Assembly: GCF_027409185.1 (NCBI RefSeq)
Contig: NC_084465.1
Coordinates: forward strand, 27,259,864 to 27,323,863
Direction of reading: 5' to 3'
Origin: Cynocephalus volans
Taxonomy: Eukaryota > Chordata > Mammalia > Dermoptera > Cynocephalidae
DNA length: 64,000 nucleotides
A program made the position numbers and the translations under genes. Under the pieces are notes generated by a model, which was given only the letters and a program-made list of their open reading frames with translations, was not told where the DNA came from and did no database searches. Below, one piece after another: positions 1 through 10,745 of the stretch. Each line of letters opens with the position of its first letter. Within the stretch, counting starts at the first letter, position 1.

Positions 1-1229
1 GTGAGTGGGTGGGTGGGTGGGGGACTGTGTCACCAAAGGGAACTGAAAGAAAGCCTGTGTGACAGTGTGAATGTTAGAGAGGAAGACACAGTCCCAAGGG
101 GCAGCTGGACAAGAGTCTCACCAACTCTCTACCAGCCCCCTTCAGTGCAGACCTGTGCAGATGACAGCTGCCTTTATCTCCCCAAACCGCTGCTCTAGGT
201 AACCCACCCCCTCAGGCCTGCGCTCTCGGGGTTCCCCAGGCTGGCCTGTTTCTCAGATACCCGAGTTTCCGAGAACTTGTCATCTGGACACCAGGCTGAG
301 TCCAATAGCACTGAGTCGAATCCTGGCTCTACCAATCAGGAATCGTGTGTCTTGAGCAAATCCCTTACTTTCTTGGAATCCCATTTCCTGTCTATAAAGT
401 GAGAATGGTGGCATCGGTGTCAGATCAGCCGTGAGATCTAAATTCAACAAATGCCGATGGAGCAACTAGTACCTGCCAGGATAAAGTGAAAAGTCTATTT
501 TGTCTAAAAATCTCTGCCCTCCTGGAGCTTCCATTTTATGGAGTGAGATAAACAGTAAATAACTTAAGTAACGAAATTGGGTGGGGGCTCATGGGGCTGC
601 ACTTTGCTGGAGACGGGAATTGCTGGAGGGTTCAGAGCAGAGGCGTGGCATAATCTGACTTGGGTTTTAACAGACCCCTCTGGCTCTTGTCTGTAAAGTA
701 CATCCTGCAGTTTCTGACAGTTTAGAAACTTTATTATGCTTTATTATGATCAATGCCCAGGACACCACAGCTGGGCTTCCTGCCCATTTCTTACTAACTG
801 CTGCCTCCTTAGAGCTTTCTGGGGCATGACCTAGAAGTCCCCCACTCTGTCAGCACTGTCACATGGACACCTCTAGACCTCAAGTCCCCACCTTGTCCGA
901 TCCACAGCTGTGCCTGTCTTCACACTTAAGCCTTAGCAAACAGAGGTCTAGGAAGCGGCCATGGACAGCCACCTCCAGTCCAGGCCCCGGCTGTTCGCTG
1001 GCCCCAGTGAGAAGGATTGTCACTTCCCTTTGGCTTACTGGTCACCTCTCCTCTCCCTGATGCTCTGCAACCTGCCTCTGCCTTCTCCATGGACTGTTCT
1101 CATTCTGGGTCTCGGACCCACAGCTTGAGCAAACCCTGAAACTCTCAGGAACTCTCCCGAGCCTCCAGTCTGTCCTGCCTCTCTTTCCCAGTTCGGTGCA
1201 GACCCTGAAGTTTCACTCTTGCCTGGCCT
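1..1229. other. intergenic stretch with old repeats, no gene seen
   Basis: No convincing exon was found. Roughly 283-415 resembles a plus-strand MIR (a degraded string ending in a 'tttcctgtctataaagtg'-like MIR core). About 440-720 looks like an old L2/CR1-type fragment. The remainder is ordinary unique-looking sequence. The window opens with a perfect splice-donor-like string (gtgagt), so an exon could end exactly at the left edge, but nothing upstream is visible. Confidence 0.5.
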
Positions 1230-1245
1230 TCTTATGCCTCCTTTA

Positions 1246-1353
1246 TTACAGTTTTTCTTTTTTTGGCTGTTGGCCAGTGCAGGGATCCAAACCCTTGACC
1301 TTGGTGTTACAAGGTGGTGCTCTAACTAACTGAGCTGATCGGCCAGGCCAGCC
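1246..1353 (-). repeat. tRNA-Ile-derived SINE, monomer
   Basis: The reverse complement reads as a tRNA-Ile-like body (A and B box regions, 'gttagagcaccaccttgtaa' region) with an A-tail that appears as a T-run near 1252. It is flanked by a 16-bp target-site duplication, tcttatgcctccttta, at 1230-1245 and 1354-1369. The intact duplication suggests a fairly young insertion. Confidence 0.85.
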
Positions 1354-1369
1354 TCTTATGCCTCCTTTA

Positions 1370-3494
1370 AATAAATGTGGTGAAGACGTCTCACTTTGCC
1401 CTGGGGTTCCTCTCCTAGCTCAGCTCTGTGAGTGCACCTTAGCATCCTCCCGGCACCCTGCGTCACCAGGACATGGCACCCTGTGTCACCAGGACACAGC
1501 ACCCAGACACTCTCCCCTCCCCCACCAGCCGTTCTTGGTCTGATTAAATTGAGCACAAATGAAACCTGCTGAGCTCAGCATTACGCTCAAACCACTTCCC
1601 TCCCCGCTGTCACGGAAGGGGTCAAGGCTTCCATCCTTCCTGCCTGTCTGTAGATCACGAGGCACCTGGACAAGGAGGAACAGGAAGAGGAGGACGTCCC
1701 ATTGGAAGCCCCAGCCTTCTGGGCCTCCTGCAGTGGGAATGGCTGGGACCCTGCTTTGTGGGGACAGAGGCCAACCTGGCCCCACAGGAACCAGCTGAGG
1801 ACCTCCTGTGTCCACTTCCATCCCAGGACAAACCTGGTTGAAGCTCAGAGTCTGTAAGTGTCCCCACCGGGGAGCGGTGTCCCCTCCAGGCCCACAAGGC
1901 CAGCCATCTTTGATATGGGGAGCAGGGGTCCCAGGCCACAGGCTCTGGGGTGCTTATGAGTCAGACCCATCTCGAGCCCTGCAGCTTAGAGCCAGGGCTG
2001 AGGATCCTCCTGGGGACAGGACTGCTGTCCCTCTGAGGTGGACTCTGAGGTGGGAAAGGAGGAGGACCTTGATTCTATGCAGGATGGCAAGATCAGCCCA
2101 AGAGAATAGGGGGCTCTCGTCAGCCCACATCTGGGCCTCAGAGTGGTGGGAGATGACAGAGCCCCCCTTGGGAGGGGTGACTCCTGCAGGGATGGCTGTG
2201 AGACTGACTCCTGAGGAGGTGCTCTCTGGCCAATAGTTGCTGAGGCATGAGGTTGTGGGAAGGGGTGAGGGCCATGATGTTCCTCCTATGTGGCTTTCCA
2301 ACAACCTCCCTGTGGGAGGAGGACGTCTCAGCTGTCCCTCTCTGGCCTCCTGGGAGGTGGGCTATGTGGGGGAGTGTGGACTGGGCATTTCAGGTGTGTG
2401 GTGCAGGGAGAGGAGGGACCTCTTGGGGGCCAGTAGGCAAACACAGCTGCGGGAACAGGTTTCCAGCTCCTTTTAGCTGGGTACCCCTGGGCCAATGCTT
2501 GGGGGCCTTGGGTGGGGCATCCCCCAGGCCTCTCTCCTGCTCTTTTAGCCTCTGATGCTAGGGGTGGAAAGTCAGGAAAGCGCAGAGAGTCCTGGGGCCA
2601 GAGCACCCTGGAGGCTTCTGGGCCCTCTCAGGGAAGAGGAGGGTGTCTGGCCTCACTGGAGGGGGATCTGGGTGCTGGTTTTTACCAGGCTAATGTCCTG
2701 GAACCTCAGTGCTTTACAGTTCTCCAAGCTAGGAGTCAGCTGGAACCCTGATGCCCACCCAGCCCCCCATGCCAGACAGACTGGGCCCATGACGGTGCTG
2801 ATGGGCATGTGAGACTCAGGAGAGTGTCTGCCCATCTGTACTAGTCTCAAGGGCCAGGTCTCCCCTATTTCTCTCAGCCTCTCCTCCTCCCCTCTCTCCT
2901 GGGGCAGCAGTCCCAAAGCCACAGGGACGCTGACATGCCCCAACAGCTGGGGGTGGGCAGATGTTGTTGCCAGGGGCTGGGGGTGGGAGAGGGCAGTGGA
3001 AAGAAGAAAGGGGCACATGCTCAGGCAGCAAAGAGCTTGGAGGGGCTTCCTCATTGCCACCCGCCTGGCACTTGGGAGGCTCTGTTCTGCAGTGGTAGGT
3101 CACGGGCATGCCCAAAAGGACTGGGGGAGGGGAGAGTGAGCCTAGGGATCCCAGGTCCCACCGGGCACCCAGCCACCTGGAGAGCAGTATGTTCCATCCT
3201 GCGTCCTCATCGAGGCATCCCCCTAACACTGTGAAGTGCACATAGGTTGAAGATGAGTACTCTGATTTAACAAACAGAAAACCAAAAAAGCCCCTCAAAC
3301 CTAAAAAGAAAATAATTCGGTGTCCTCACTGCAGTCCTGGGGTGTGGGGGTCAAGGAAGAGGGAGCTGGGCGGGCAGGGCCCTTGCAGCCCGTCCCCAGC
3401 TGTGTGGAAGCTGGAATGCCCGGCCCCCTCTGCTGCAGACGGAAGGAGCAAGCACGAGGTGATGCTGGCCCGCCGCAGCCTGCGAGACACGCTG
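1370..3494. other. intergenic stretch, nothing recognised
   Basis: GC-moderate sequence with several short open frames on both strands. None has codon structure, splice context or similarity to a family I know. No repeat family was assigned with confidence. Confidence 0.4.
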
Positions 3495-3605
3495 CGCACT
3501 TTTCATACATTATTGCGTTTAATCGCCACAGTCGGCCACTAGGAGGGAGGCCTTATTAGTGTCCCCATTCACGAGGAAGTAAGCTGAGTAACTTGCTCAT
3601 CTTGT
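3495..3605 (-). repeat. MIR fragment
   Basis: Reads like the reverse complement of the MIR core: 'cattattgcgtttaatcgcc' followed by the 'gtccccattcac' and 'gtaacttgctca' blocks. Ancient and diverged. Confidence 0.6.
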
Positions 3606-3714
3606 GAACTTCAACAAGTTACCCAGCTACTTCTCCGTAATCTTGGCATTTTGTTGTTGTTGTTTGTTTTTGTTTTGTGTTTTGTGGTTTTTTTCTTTGC
3701 GGCTGGCTGGTAAT

Positions 3715-3992
3715 CTTAGGGTTATCGTTGGTGTTCCTCGGCTTGTAGAAGCATCACACAGACCTCTGCCTCCATCTCCATCTGGCGTTCTCCCAGTGTG
3801 CACGTCTCTGTGTCCAACTTTCTGTTTTTCATAAGGACACCAGTCATATTAGATTAGGGCGCCACTAATGACCTCAGCTTAATTAATTACAACTGCAATG
3901 ACTCTGTTTCCAAATGAGGTCGCACTCTGAGGTACTGGGGATTAGGACTTCTTCAACGTATGGATTTGGGGGGGACACACTTCAACCTATAA
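3715..3992 (-). mobile_element. solo LTR fragment, ERVL/MaLR type (fossil)
   Basis: Partial, diverged long terminal repeat of the ERVL/MaLR group in reverse orientation, of the same general type as the element at 36.4-37.2 kb. No internal coding part remains. Age is that of the placental radiation or nearby, judged by divergence. Confidence 0.6.
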
Positions 3993-3994
3993 CA

Positions 3995-4345
3995 GTATTT
4001 AACACTTAGCCTACTCTGCACCCAACAACGGGTTGGTATTTGATTCTCATGACAACCAAAGCAGGGGTCGGTATTATTTTCATACAGATGAAGACACCGA
4101 AGTTCAGAAAGGTGAGACAGTTTACCCGAAAGCACACAGCAACTAGCAAAGTGAGACACTGGGATCTGAACCAGCCTAAACCGTAAACGATATTTTACCG
4201 CTGTGGAGACAGACAGACCCGGGTTCAGGTCCCAGCTGGGTGACCTTGGGCAACTTGTTCAACCTCTCTGAGTCTCTGGGTCCTTGTATGTGAAATGGGA
4301 TTAACAATATACTGTCAGCAACAAAGAACTGCTGTTTAGCGGCGA
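3995..4345. repeat. two adjacent MIR fragments
   Basis: 3995-4165 resembles MIR in reverse orientation (a block around 'cagatgaagacaccgaagtt'). 4195-4345 resembles MIR in forward orientation ('ctgggtgaccttgggcaact' core). Both are old. Confidence 0.65.
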
Positions 4346-4674
4346 GGATTAGGTCTAGCCCACCCCCCAGCACACAACAGAAGAAGTGATAATACTAAAC
4401 ATAGCCGTGGCTGCTCCAGAGAGCATGTCCTGTGTTGTCGGTTCTGGGCGGCTGCCTCACCGTGACCAGTCGTCCTGGCTGAGTCCCTTGGGTAGGTACG
4501 CCAGGGAGGCGTGCGGGTCCCCACACTCTGGCAGCCTGGAGCTTCCTACCCGCCACCCCATGCAGTCCCCAGGACTTGTGCCCCCTTCCCTCCTTTCCCT
4601 CCACTGGGCCTTGCCCTCCAAAGGGCTGGCTGCTGGCAGCCTCCTGCCTCCTGCTCAGGACCCAGTGTTGACTA

Positions 4675-4975
4675 TGTAGAAAAGTTAACCCCTGTATCCA
4701 GGGAATGATCGTGGCCCCTGAGAGAGGCCACCTGCTCCCCAACTGCCTCCCGATAGGAATAGACCCATGAGAAACTGCAGGAACAGACCAGGGGAGGGGT
4801 TGACTATAAGGGACATGAAGAGATGGGAACAGTTCTGTCTGTTGATTGTGGTGGGGGTTACACGACTCTCTGCCTTTGCTAAAACTTGTAGAACTGTACA
4901 CCAAAAAGAGTGAAGTTTACTGTATGTAAATTAAAAACAAATTTAAAAAATTTTAAAGTGATTCAGACTATCCAA
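4675..4975 (+). repeat. L1M 3' end fragment
   Basis: Contains the string typical of old L1M 3' ends ('gttctgtctgttgattgtgg', then 'gtagaactgtacacc'), and ends in an A-rich tract. Confidence 0.6.
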
Positions 4976-5113
4976 ACTCCAAATGTCAAGAAGTTTTAGG
5001 AAAAGCTTCATTAATTTATTTGGTTTGTATTTTCCTTATGTAAGTGAAAGACTGACATATGATCAATATGTCATAAAGAACTCTTTAAATAAGTCTAAAA
5101 TAAAAATTCTAAG

Positions 5114-5224
5114 GCTGTCCAGTTAGCTCAGCTGCTTAGGGTTGGTTGGTGCCGATAACACCACGGTCATAGGTTTGGATCCCCGTGCCAGCCAACCACC
5201 AAAAATGATAACAATAAAATAAGA
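5114..5224 (+). repeat. tRNA-Ile-derived SINE, monomer
   Basis: tRNA-like body beginning 'ctgtccagttagctcagctg' with a B-box-like 'aggtttggatcccc' and an A-rich tail. It is flanked by the 13-bp duplication taaaaattctaag at 5101-5113 and 5225-5237. Confidence 0.85.
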
Positions 5225-5519
5225 TAAAAATTCTAAGTAATTTTAAAAAGAAAAGAAAAGAATAAGAACAGGTCCAAGAAGTGTCCTTCACCAAAAGGTA
5301 GGAGTGGGGCCTGGCCCAGCTTCTCTCCCTCTGTCCCTCCCTCCCTTCCTCCCTTCAGCCTGGCTCTTCTGGGCCGTCCCCTAGTTATCCTGCTGGTCCC
5401 CTCCTGACTTCCTCCCAGCTCTCAGGAGGCTGAGCATTGTCTCTAGGAGTTTGGTGACATCCGCCAGGCTCCCTAACTGCCCCAGGGACCCAGTCTTCTT
5501 GTGAACAGCTCCAGGTGAG

Positions 5520-6290
5520 AGGTGTATGAGTCAGGGTCCTGGCAGGTGACAGGTGGCATTGAATGGAGAAGAGTTTAGTGAAAGGAACATTAGCAGAGGG
5601 GTAGACAGGGTTACAAAAGCCACTGTGGAACTTCCAGGCACCCAGGGCCTAGCAGCAGTGGGGAACCATCTCCCCTCAGAGGGGCCGTCCTTTAGGAGCT
5701 GTGGCCATGGCAAGGTTGGGGGCAGAGTAAAGAAATTCCCTGTCTGTTCCATCCTTCTGCCCTCCTATCTCTTGTCGATGTCTTCCATCAGCCAAATCCA
5801 ACAAGTATCCAGAGGCCAAGGGAGCCCCTGTCACCCAGGCCAAGGAAATCAGCCGCTTTGGGGTGCAAAGTAAGGCAGAAAAAGCAGAGGATGGATCGGG
5901 GAAGGGGTGGCAAGTGGAGAGAAGCCAGAGCCACTGGGAAGGGAGGACTCTCATGGGGGCGTCTCCCTAGTGTAAACCTAAAAGAAGGAACTAAGCCAAA
6001 AATATAAAACAAGAGTTTATTTGGGCCAAAGTTTAGGATTGCAGCCCAGGAAACACAAATTGAAGTTGCCTTGAAAATGTGCTCTAGAGGACAAAAAAGA
6101 AGTCAGGAATATTCAAAGGAAAATAGAGAATCTTAAAGGGGCAGTTCAAAAGGTGATTTCCCAGAATTTACATTGGTTCACTAGAATAACATGAGCTACT
6201 GATTGGCTGGCTTTGCATTGTTCTTTGCTTCATAAATTCCAGGGACTTTGAAAAAAAGAAGGGGTGAGGGTCATATTGTACTACTTGTGA
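5520..6290. other. unassigned interspersed-repeat-like sequence
   Basis: Two blocks (5520-5960 and about 5970-6290) have the feel of old interspersed repeats. I cannot name the family. No gene is supported here. Confidence 0.3.
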
Positions 6291-6362
6291 TAACATTTGG
6301 GTAGTTTATACCTGCTGGGGTGGCAACTAGTCTGGAAACAGTTGTCAAGATGTGCAATTTTG

Positions 6363-6467
6363 GCGGGCTGGCTAGCTCAGTTGGTTAGAGTACAGTGTTA
6401 TAACACCAAGGTTAAGGGTTCAGATCCCCATACCAGCTGGCCACCAAAAAAAAAAAAAAAAAAAAAA
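6363..6467 (+). repeat. tRNA-Ile-derived SINE, monomer with long A-tail
   Basis: Body starts 'gcgggctggctagctcagtt' and closely follows tRNA-Ile. It ends 'ccagctggccacc' followed by an uninterrupted A-run of more than 20 bases (about 6446-6467). The long pure tail argues for a recent insertion. No clear flanking duplication was found. Confidence 0.85.
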
Positions 6468-7002
6468 GAACGATTTAGCAATTATCTCAGACAAAAGAGA
6501 GGGGGACGTGACTGAAGTCCCTGCTCCTATGTCTCTGGGTCTAATAATAAGTTTAGCAGACCTCACACGGCTCAGATTGTTCTGGGCCACTCTTCTTTCT
6601 CAGTAGGGACAGCCAAGTGTCCTGTCTCTTCTTCCAAGCTGGGAGTTCCTGAATAAATGAATAAACAAAAAACTGAAGGAATGATGAATTTGTAAATGGA
6701 TGAGTAACAGAATTAACTGGAGGGGCTGGTTCCCGTGGGTACTGAGAACCCGGGGGGTAGTTTTTCCCAGGCTTCCCATCCTCTCAGGTCTTTAAGGACT
6801 GTTTTCTGAGTACCCATTTCCGGATCCTGCATAGGATCCTGAGCAAGAGAGGAAGCGGCCATGGGGCAGGCAGGATGGGGGCAGGGAGTGCTATCGGGCA
6901 CTGGGGAGCCTGTGTGGTACTGCAGGGGCCAGAGGCCTTGCCTCTCTTCCCTCTCCTTGGAAACTTACTCAGGGAATGGGTCCCCTGAACTCCTGTGCTG
7001 TG

Positions 7003-7411
7003 GGTTAAATGTGTCCCCCAAAAGTTCATGTGTTGGAAACTTAATCTCCGTTGCAACTGTGTTAAGATGGTGGGAAATACTATTATGGTAATTGAAAGGT
7101 AGGGCCTTTAAGAGACGATTAGATTGTGAGGACTGTACCCTTGTGAATGGATTAACCCATTGATGGTGTAATGGGTGATCATGGGAATGGCTTTATAAGG
7201 AGAGCCAGTGAGAAGTTTAGCTCACTCTAGCTTAGACCATTCTTGCCACATGACCCCTCATCTCCTGTAGAAGAAGGCCCTCACCACATGTGTTCCCTAG
7301 ACTTTGGACTTCCCAGTGTCTGAAACTGTAAGAAATAAATTCTATTTCTTTATAAATTGTCCAGTTTCAGGTATTCTGCTATAAGCAACAGAAATGGGCT
7401 AATACACTCTG
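7003..7411 (+). mobile_element. solo LTR, ERVL-MaLR type (MLT1/MST-like, fossil)
   Basis: Recognisable from end to end as a MaLR long terminal repeat standing alone, with no internal region. Diverged, of the age usual for MLT1-class elements in placental mammals. Confidence 0.7.
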
Positions 7412-7859
7412 CCTTTTCCATCTGGGCTGCTGAGGGACATAGGCTGGGTTCATGGGGCTTAGTCAGGAGACGAGAGGAGAGGGGTAGCAGGATGGAAAGT
7501 GAGGGACATGTCGCCCTGATTAGTGTAGTGTGCACATCGGCAGGGCAGCTGCCTCAATACATGCCTCCTGGTGGGAGGAGCAGAGCTGGCCTGGGGACTG
7601 TGCGTGTTCTCAGAGTGACCTGGGAGGCAGGGCTGGTGGCAGCTGGTGGGAGGGTCCTGGCACTGTGCTGGCACCTGCACACCCGTGTGTGTGCATTCTC
7701 TGTCCTTCATACTTCACCCCAATATGGGGCCCGGTCTGCTTGTAAATCACCCCTCCTGCTCCAGGCACATCTCCCAGCAGGCTCAGGGGTATGGCAGAGT
7801 CTGTGTGGGTCCTCTAGCCTTGATGTTTAAGGGTGCAGAGGCACAGCAGTGGTGTGAAG

Positions 7860-8340
7860 GTTAATTCTAGGTGTCAACTTGATTAGATGAAGGAATGCTG
7901 AGAAACCTGGTAAAGCTATCTTTTTAGATGTGTCTGTGAGGGTCTGGGTGGACTTGGTGGGAAAGACCCACCCTCAACATGGGCAGGAACCATCCAATTC
8001 TCTGGGGGCCCAGAGAGAACAAAAGACAGAGGAAAAAGGTGAAGCTCTTTCTCTATCCGCTGGAACTTGGATACGCTCTTCTCTCCTGTCTGTGGACATC
8101 AGAGCTTGAGACTTCAGCTTTTGGGTTTCAGGACTTATACCAAGGACACTATCGGCTATCCTGGTTTTGAGGTCTTTGGACTTGGACTGAGCCATGCTGC
8201 CAGCATCCAGTTTGCAGATGGCTTGTTGTGGGATTTTTCTTCAGAATTGTATGAGCTAATTCTCCCGATAAATCCCCTCTCATATATTTATAACATAGCC
8301 TATTGATTCTGTCTCTCTGGAGAACCCTGACTAATACAGG
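7860..8340 (+). repeat. old interspersed repeat, family not named
   Basis: Runs from 'aggtgtcaacttgattagat' to 'ctctggagaaccctgactaa', a pair of ends I have met in many mammalian genomes as one interspersed element. I am unsure of the family name, so none is given. No coding potential. Confidence 0.5.
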
Positions 8341-9078
8341 TGGTAAGACCCAAATCTCATGAGGAAGACTTTGCAAGGGGCTCAAAGTTTTGGGGCCCAG
8401 GAGCCAGCACTGGGATTGGGGTGAGGGCCAGAGTGGAAGGCCAGAGGCCTAGAGCAGGTCTTCTCCTCAGGGGTCTCACCCAGTGAGTCTTCAGACACCA
8501 TACCTCCCACCTCTACCTTGGACCAGAGTTTGGCAGGCAACAGCTCCTGTGACTGGATGGTGGATGCCAGGAAGCTGAGCATCAGCTGGGATGATGGGCA
8601 GGGGCCTGGGGCAAAGGTTAAAGGGCAGAGAGTCCCATCCCATCATGCTTCAGATCTGCCCCACTCCCAACCAGGGACTGAACTCTGGCCCCAAAGCCCT
8701 CAGTCGGGTCCCCTGTGGAAGTCTGAGTGAGTAGCAGGAGGTCCTATCCCCACTGGGGGTACTGATCTGGTATGTAGGGGACCCTGGTCCATCTGTGCTC
8801 AGGTCTATTTCCAAAGATTTCCAGATATGCTGACAGTGGGGTTCCAGTCGGTACCCTGAGCTTTCTCAGCAGGGCCAGTGGCTGAACAAAGAAGGCAGAG
8901 ACTTCAGCAGCCCTCCACTCCCAACACTTCCCCACACCAGACACCCCCCACTCTGCCCTGCATCCCATTGTCTGCCCTCTAACTCAGGCCTCAAATTTGG
9001 GAATGCTTAAGGAAAGTGGGCTGTGGCGGGGGCGTGGAGAGGAAGGCAGCCCTCATTCCCACTGAGTCCTGCCCCCAA

Positions 9079-9315
9079 AGGTCAATGGCGTAGTGTTTGC
9101 ATATAACCTGTGCACATCCTCCTGGATAATTTAAATCATCTCTAGATGACTTATGATACCTAATACAATGTAAATGCTATGTAAATGGTTGTTATACTGT
9201 GTTGTTTTATTTGTATTCTATTTTATTATGTTTTTATTTATTTTTAAAAAATTTTTTCCTGAATATTTTCAATCTCCAGTTGGTTGAATCTGTGGATGCA
9301 GGGCCGACTGTATAT
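9079..9315 (+). mobile_element. MER2-like DNA transposon relic (TcMar-Tigger)
   Basis: Shows the internal string typical of MER2 ('gcgtagtgtttgcatataac', 'atacctaatacaatgtaaat') and a right end near 'gggccgactgtata'. The left terminal repeat is not clear. Non-autonomous and diverged. A second copy lies at 32.8-33.1 kb. Confidence 0.7.
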
Positions 9316-10164
9316 CTCAATAAAGCTGTTACCGAAAAAGCTTGGAGGCAGAGACTTGAGATCACCATTGGGTTCCCGGACACCCAGTGCTTCAAGACAG
9401 TCCTAGCTGTAGTTCTGATCCACCGGCCACTGCCTCTGGCCACTTGACTCTTTGTGTTACTTGGAAGGAGCAGCTGGCATCCCCATCCCCTCAGCCCCTG
9501 TCTAGGGTCCTGTTTACCTCTAAACTGTGGGGTGGGCCACATGGTGCTGGCTGAGACCAAGCCTGTGACCAGAGGCCCCTTGCCTAGCCTTGGCCCACAC
9601 TCCTGAGAGATAGTGTCTCCTCTGGCCAGCCTGCCTGGGAAGGCGAGCATTGTAAACACAGGGCCTGACTGCTAAGGGGATCAAGAAGGTGGCCAAGAGG
9701 TGCTGAGTTAACCCAAAGCAGAGGGCCCTGGGCAAATGTAAGCAATGCCCCCTACTCAACCAGCCACCTCAGCCCCAGTTCTGAGGCAGGCCATTCAACC
9801 CCGAAGGGTGTTGTCTTAGTTTGCAGTTTGAATTCTGGGCCCCAAGTCAGGATTACAGGACCAGGGGCCAAAGGAACTTCTGAGTCTCAGGAGCCCCTTC
9901 CCAATCCTTGGGCTTTGCATATGGACTGAGGCAGTGGGAAAAGACACCCCTGAGTGTGACCACCCAAACAACCCCAGGGGAGGGGCAGAGACCTGCCCTT
10001 GGGGCACTCCCAGCCTAATGCCCGAGGGAGAGGAAGACCAAATCTCGTAGCAGAGTGAAGACACAGTGCTGCGGGAGAACTGAGGAGGCTGTCAAGAAGC
10101 AGAAGTTCTCAAAGTGCCGAAAAGTCACCTGCAGTGGGAGAGGAGCAAGTGGAGGTCTCTGTGG

Positions 10165-10335
10165 TGGCTGGGAGTCTGGAGCCAGCCAGAGCTGGGCCGT
10201 CAGTTCCTCTCCTCTGGCTGAGTTGCTTAAATTCTCCAAGCCCCAGTTTCCTGGGGACTGTCATGGCAACTGCCTCCTAGATGGTTGTGGGCATGAATTA
10301 CCATCATCTGTGGAACCCCCCAGCACATAAGGACA
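10165..10335 (+). repeat. MIR fragment
   Basis: Weak forward MIR similarity ('ctgagttgcttaaattctcc', then 'cagtttcctgg'). Confidence 0.5.
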
Positions 10336-10544
10336 CCTGGCCCAGGAGTCTTTATCACTGCCATGGGGGTGGGGGCTGGAGCTGGGGCTGTACGTAGGGC
10401 TGTGTGCTGCACAAGTCTAGGGAGCCTCATTCACATCTTAGCCATTCTGGATCTATGGTGAAAACTTTCCAGCGAATGGAAGGAAGGAAGCTGTCTTGAG
10501 AATTGGCAACTTTTACTAACTCACACAAATTTGCCTTATGGTCT

Positions 10545-10745
10545 AAATATGTGCTGTCCAGTTAGTAGCCACTAGCTACATATGACTATTTATATTCAAA
10601 GTTATTAAATTAACTAAAATTAAAAATTCAGCACTAGCCATATTATGGGTACTCAGTAGGTTCACATGGCCACAGTATTGGACAGTGCAGATATAGAACA
10701 TATCGATCATTGCAAAAAGTTCTGTTGGACCCCTGAGAAGGCTTG
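10545..10745 (-). mobile_element. hAT-Charlie non-autonomous relic (MER58-like)
   Basis: Left part 'gtgctgtccagttagtagcc' and right part 'cacagtattggacagtgcag' are the partly complementary ends and tail characteristic of MER58-type elements. Diverged, no coding content. Confidence 0.6.

Noticed and set aside
1-12. Donor-like gtgagt at the very first base
   Set aside because: Possibly the start of an intron, but there is no sequence to the left to judge, and the window edge may be arbitrary.
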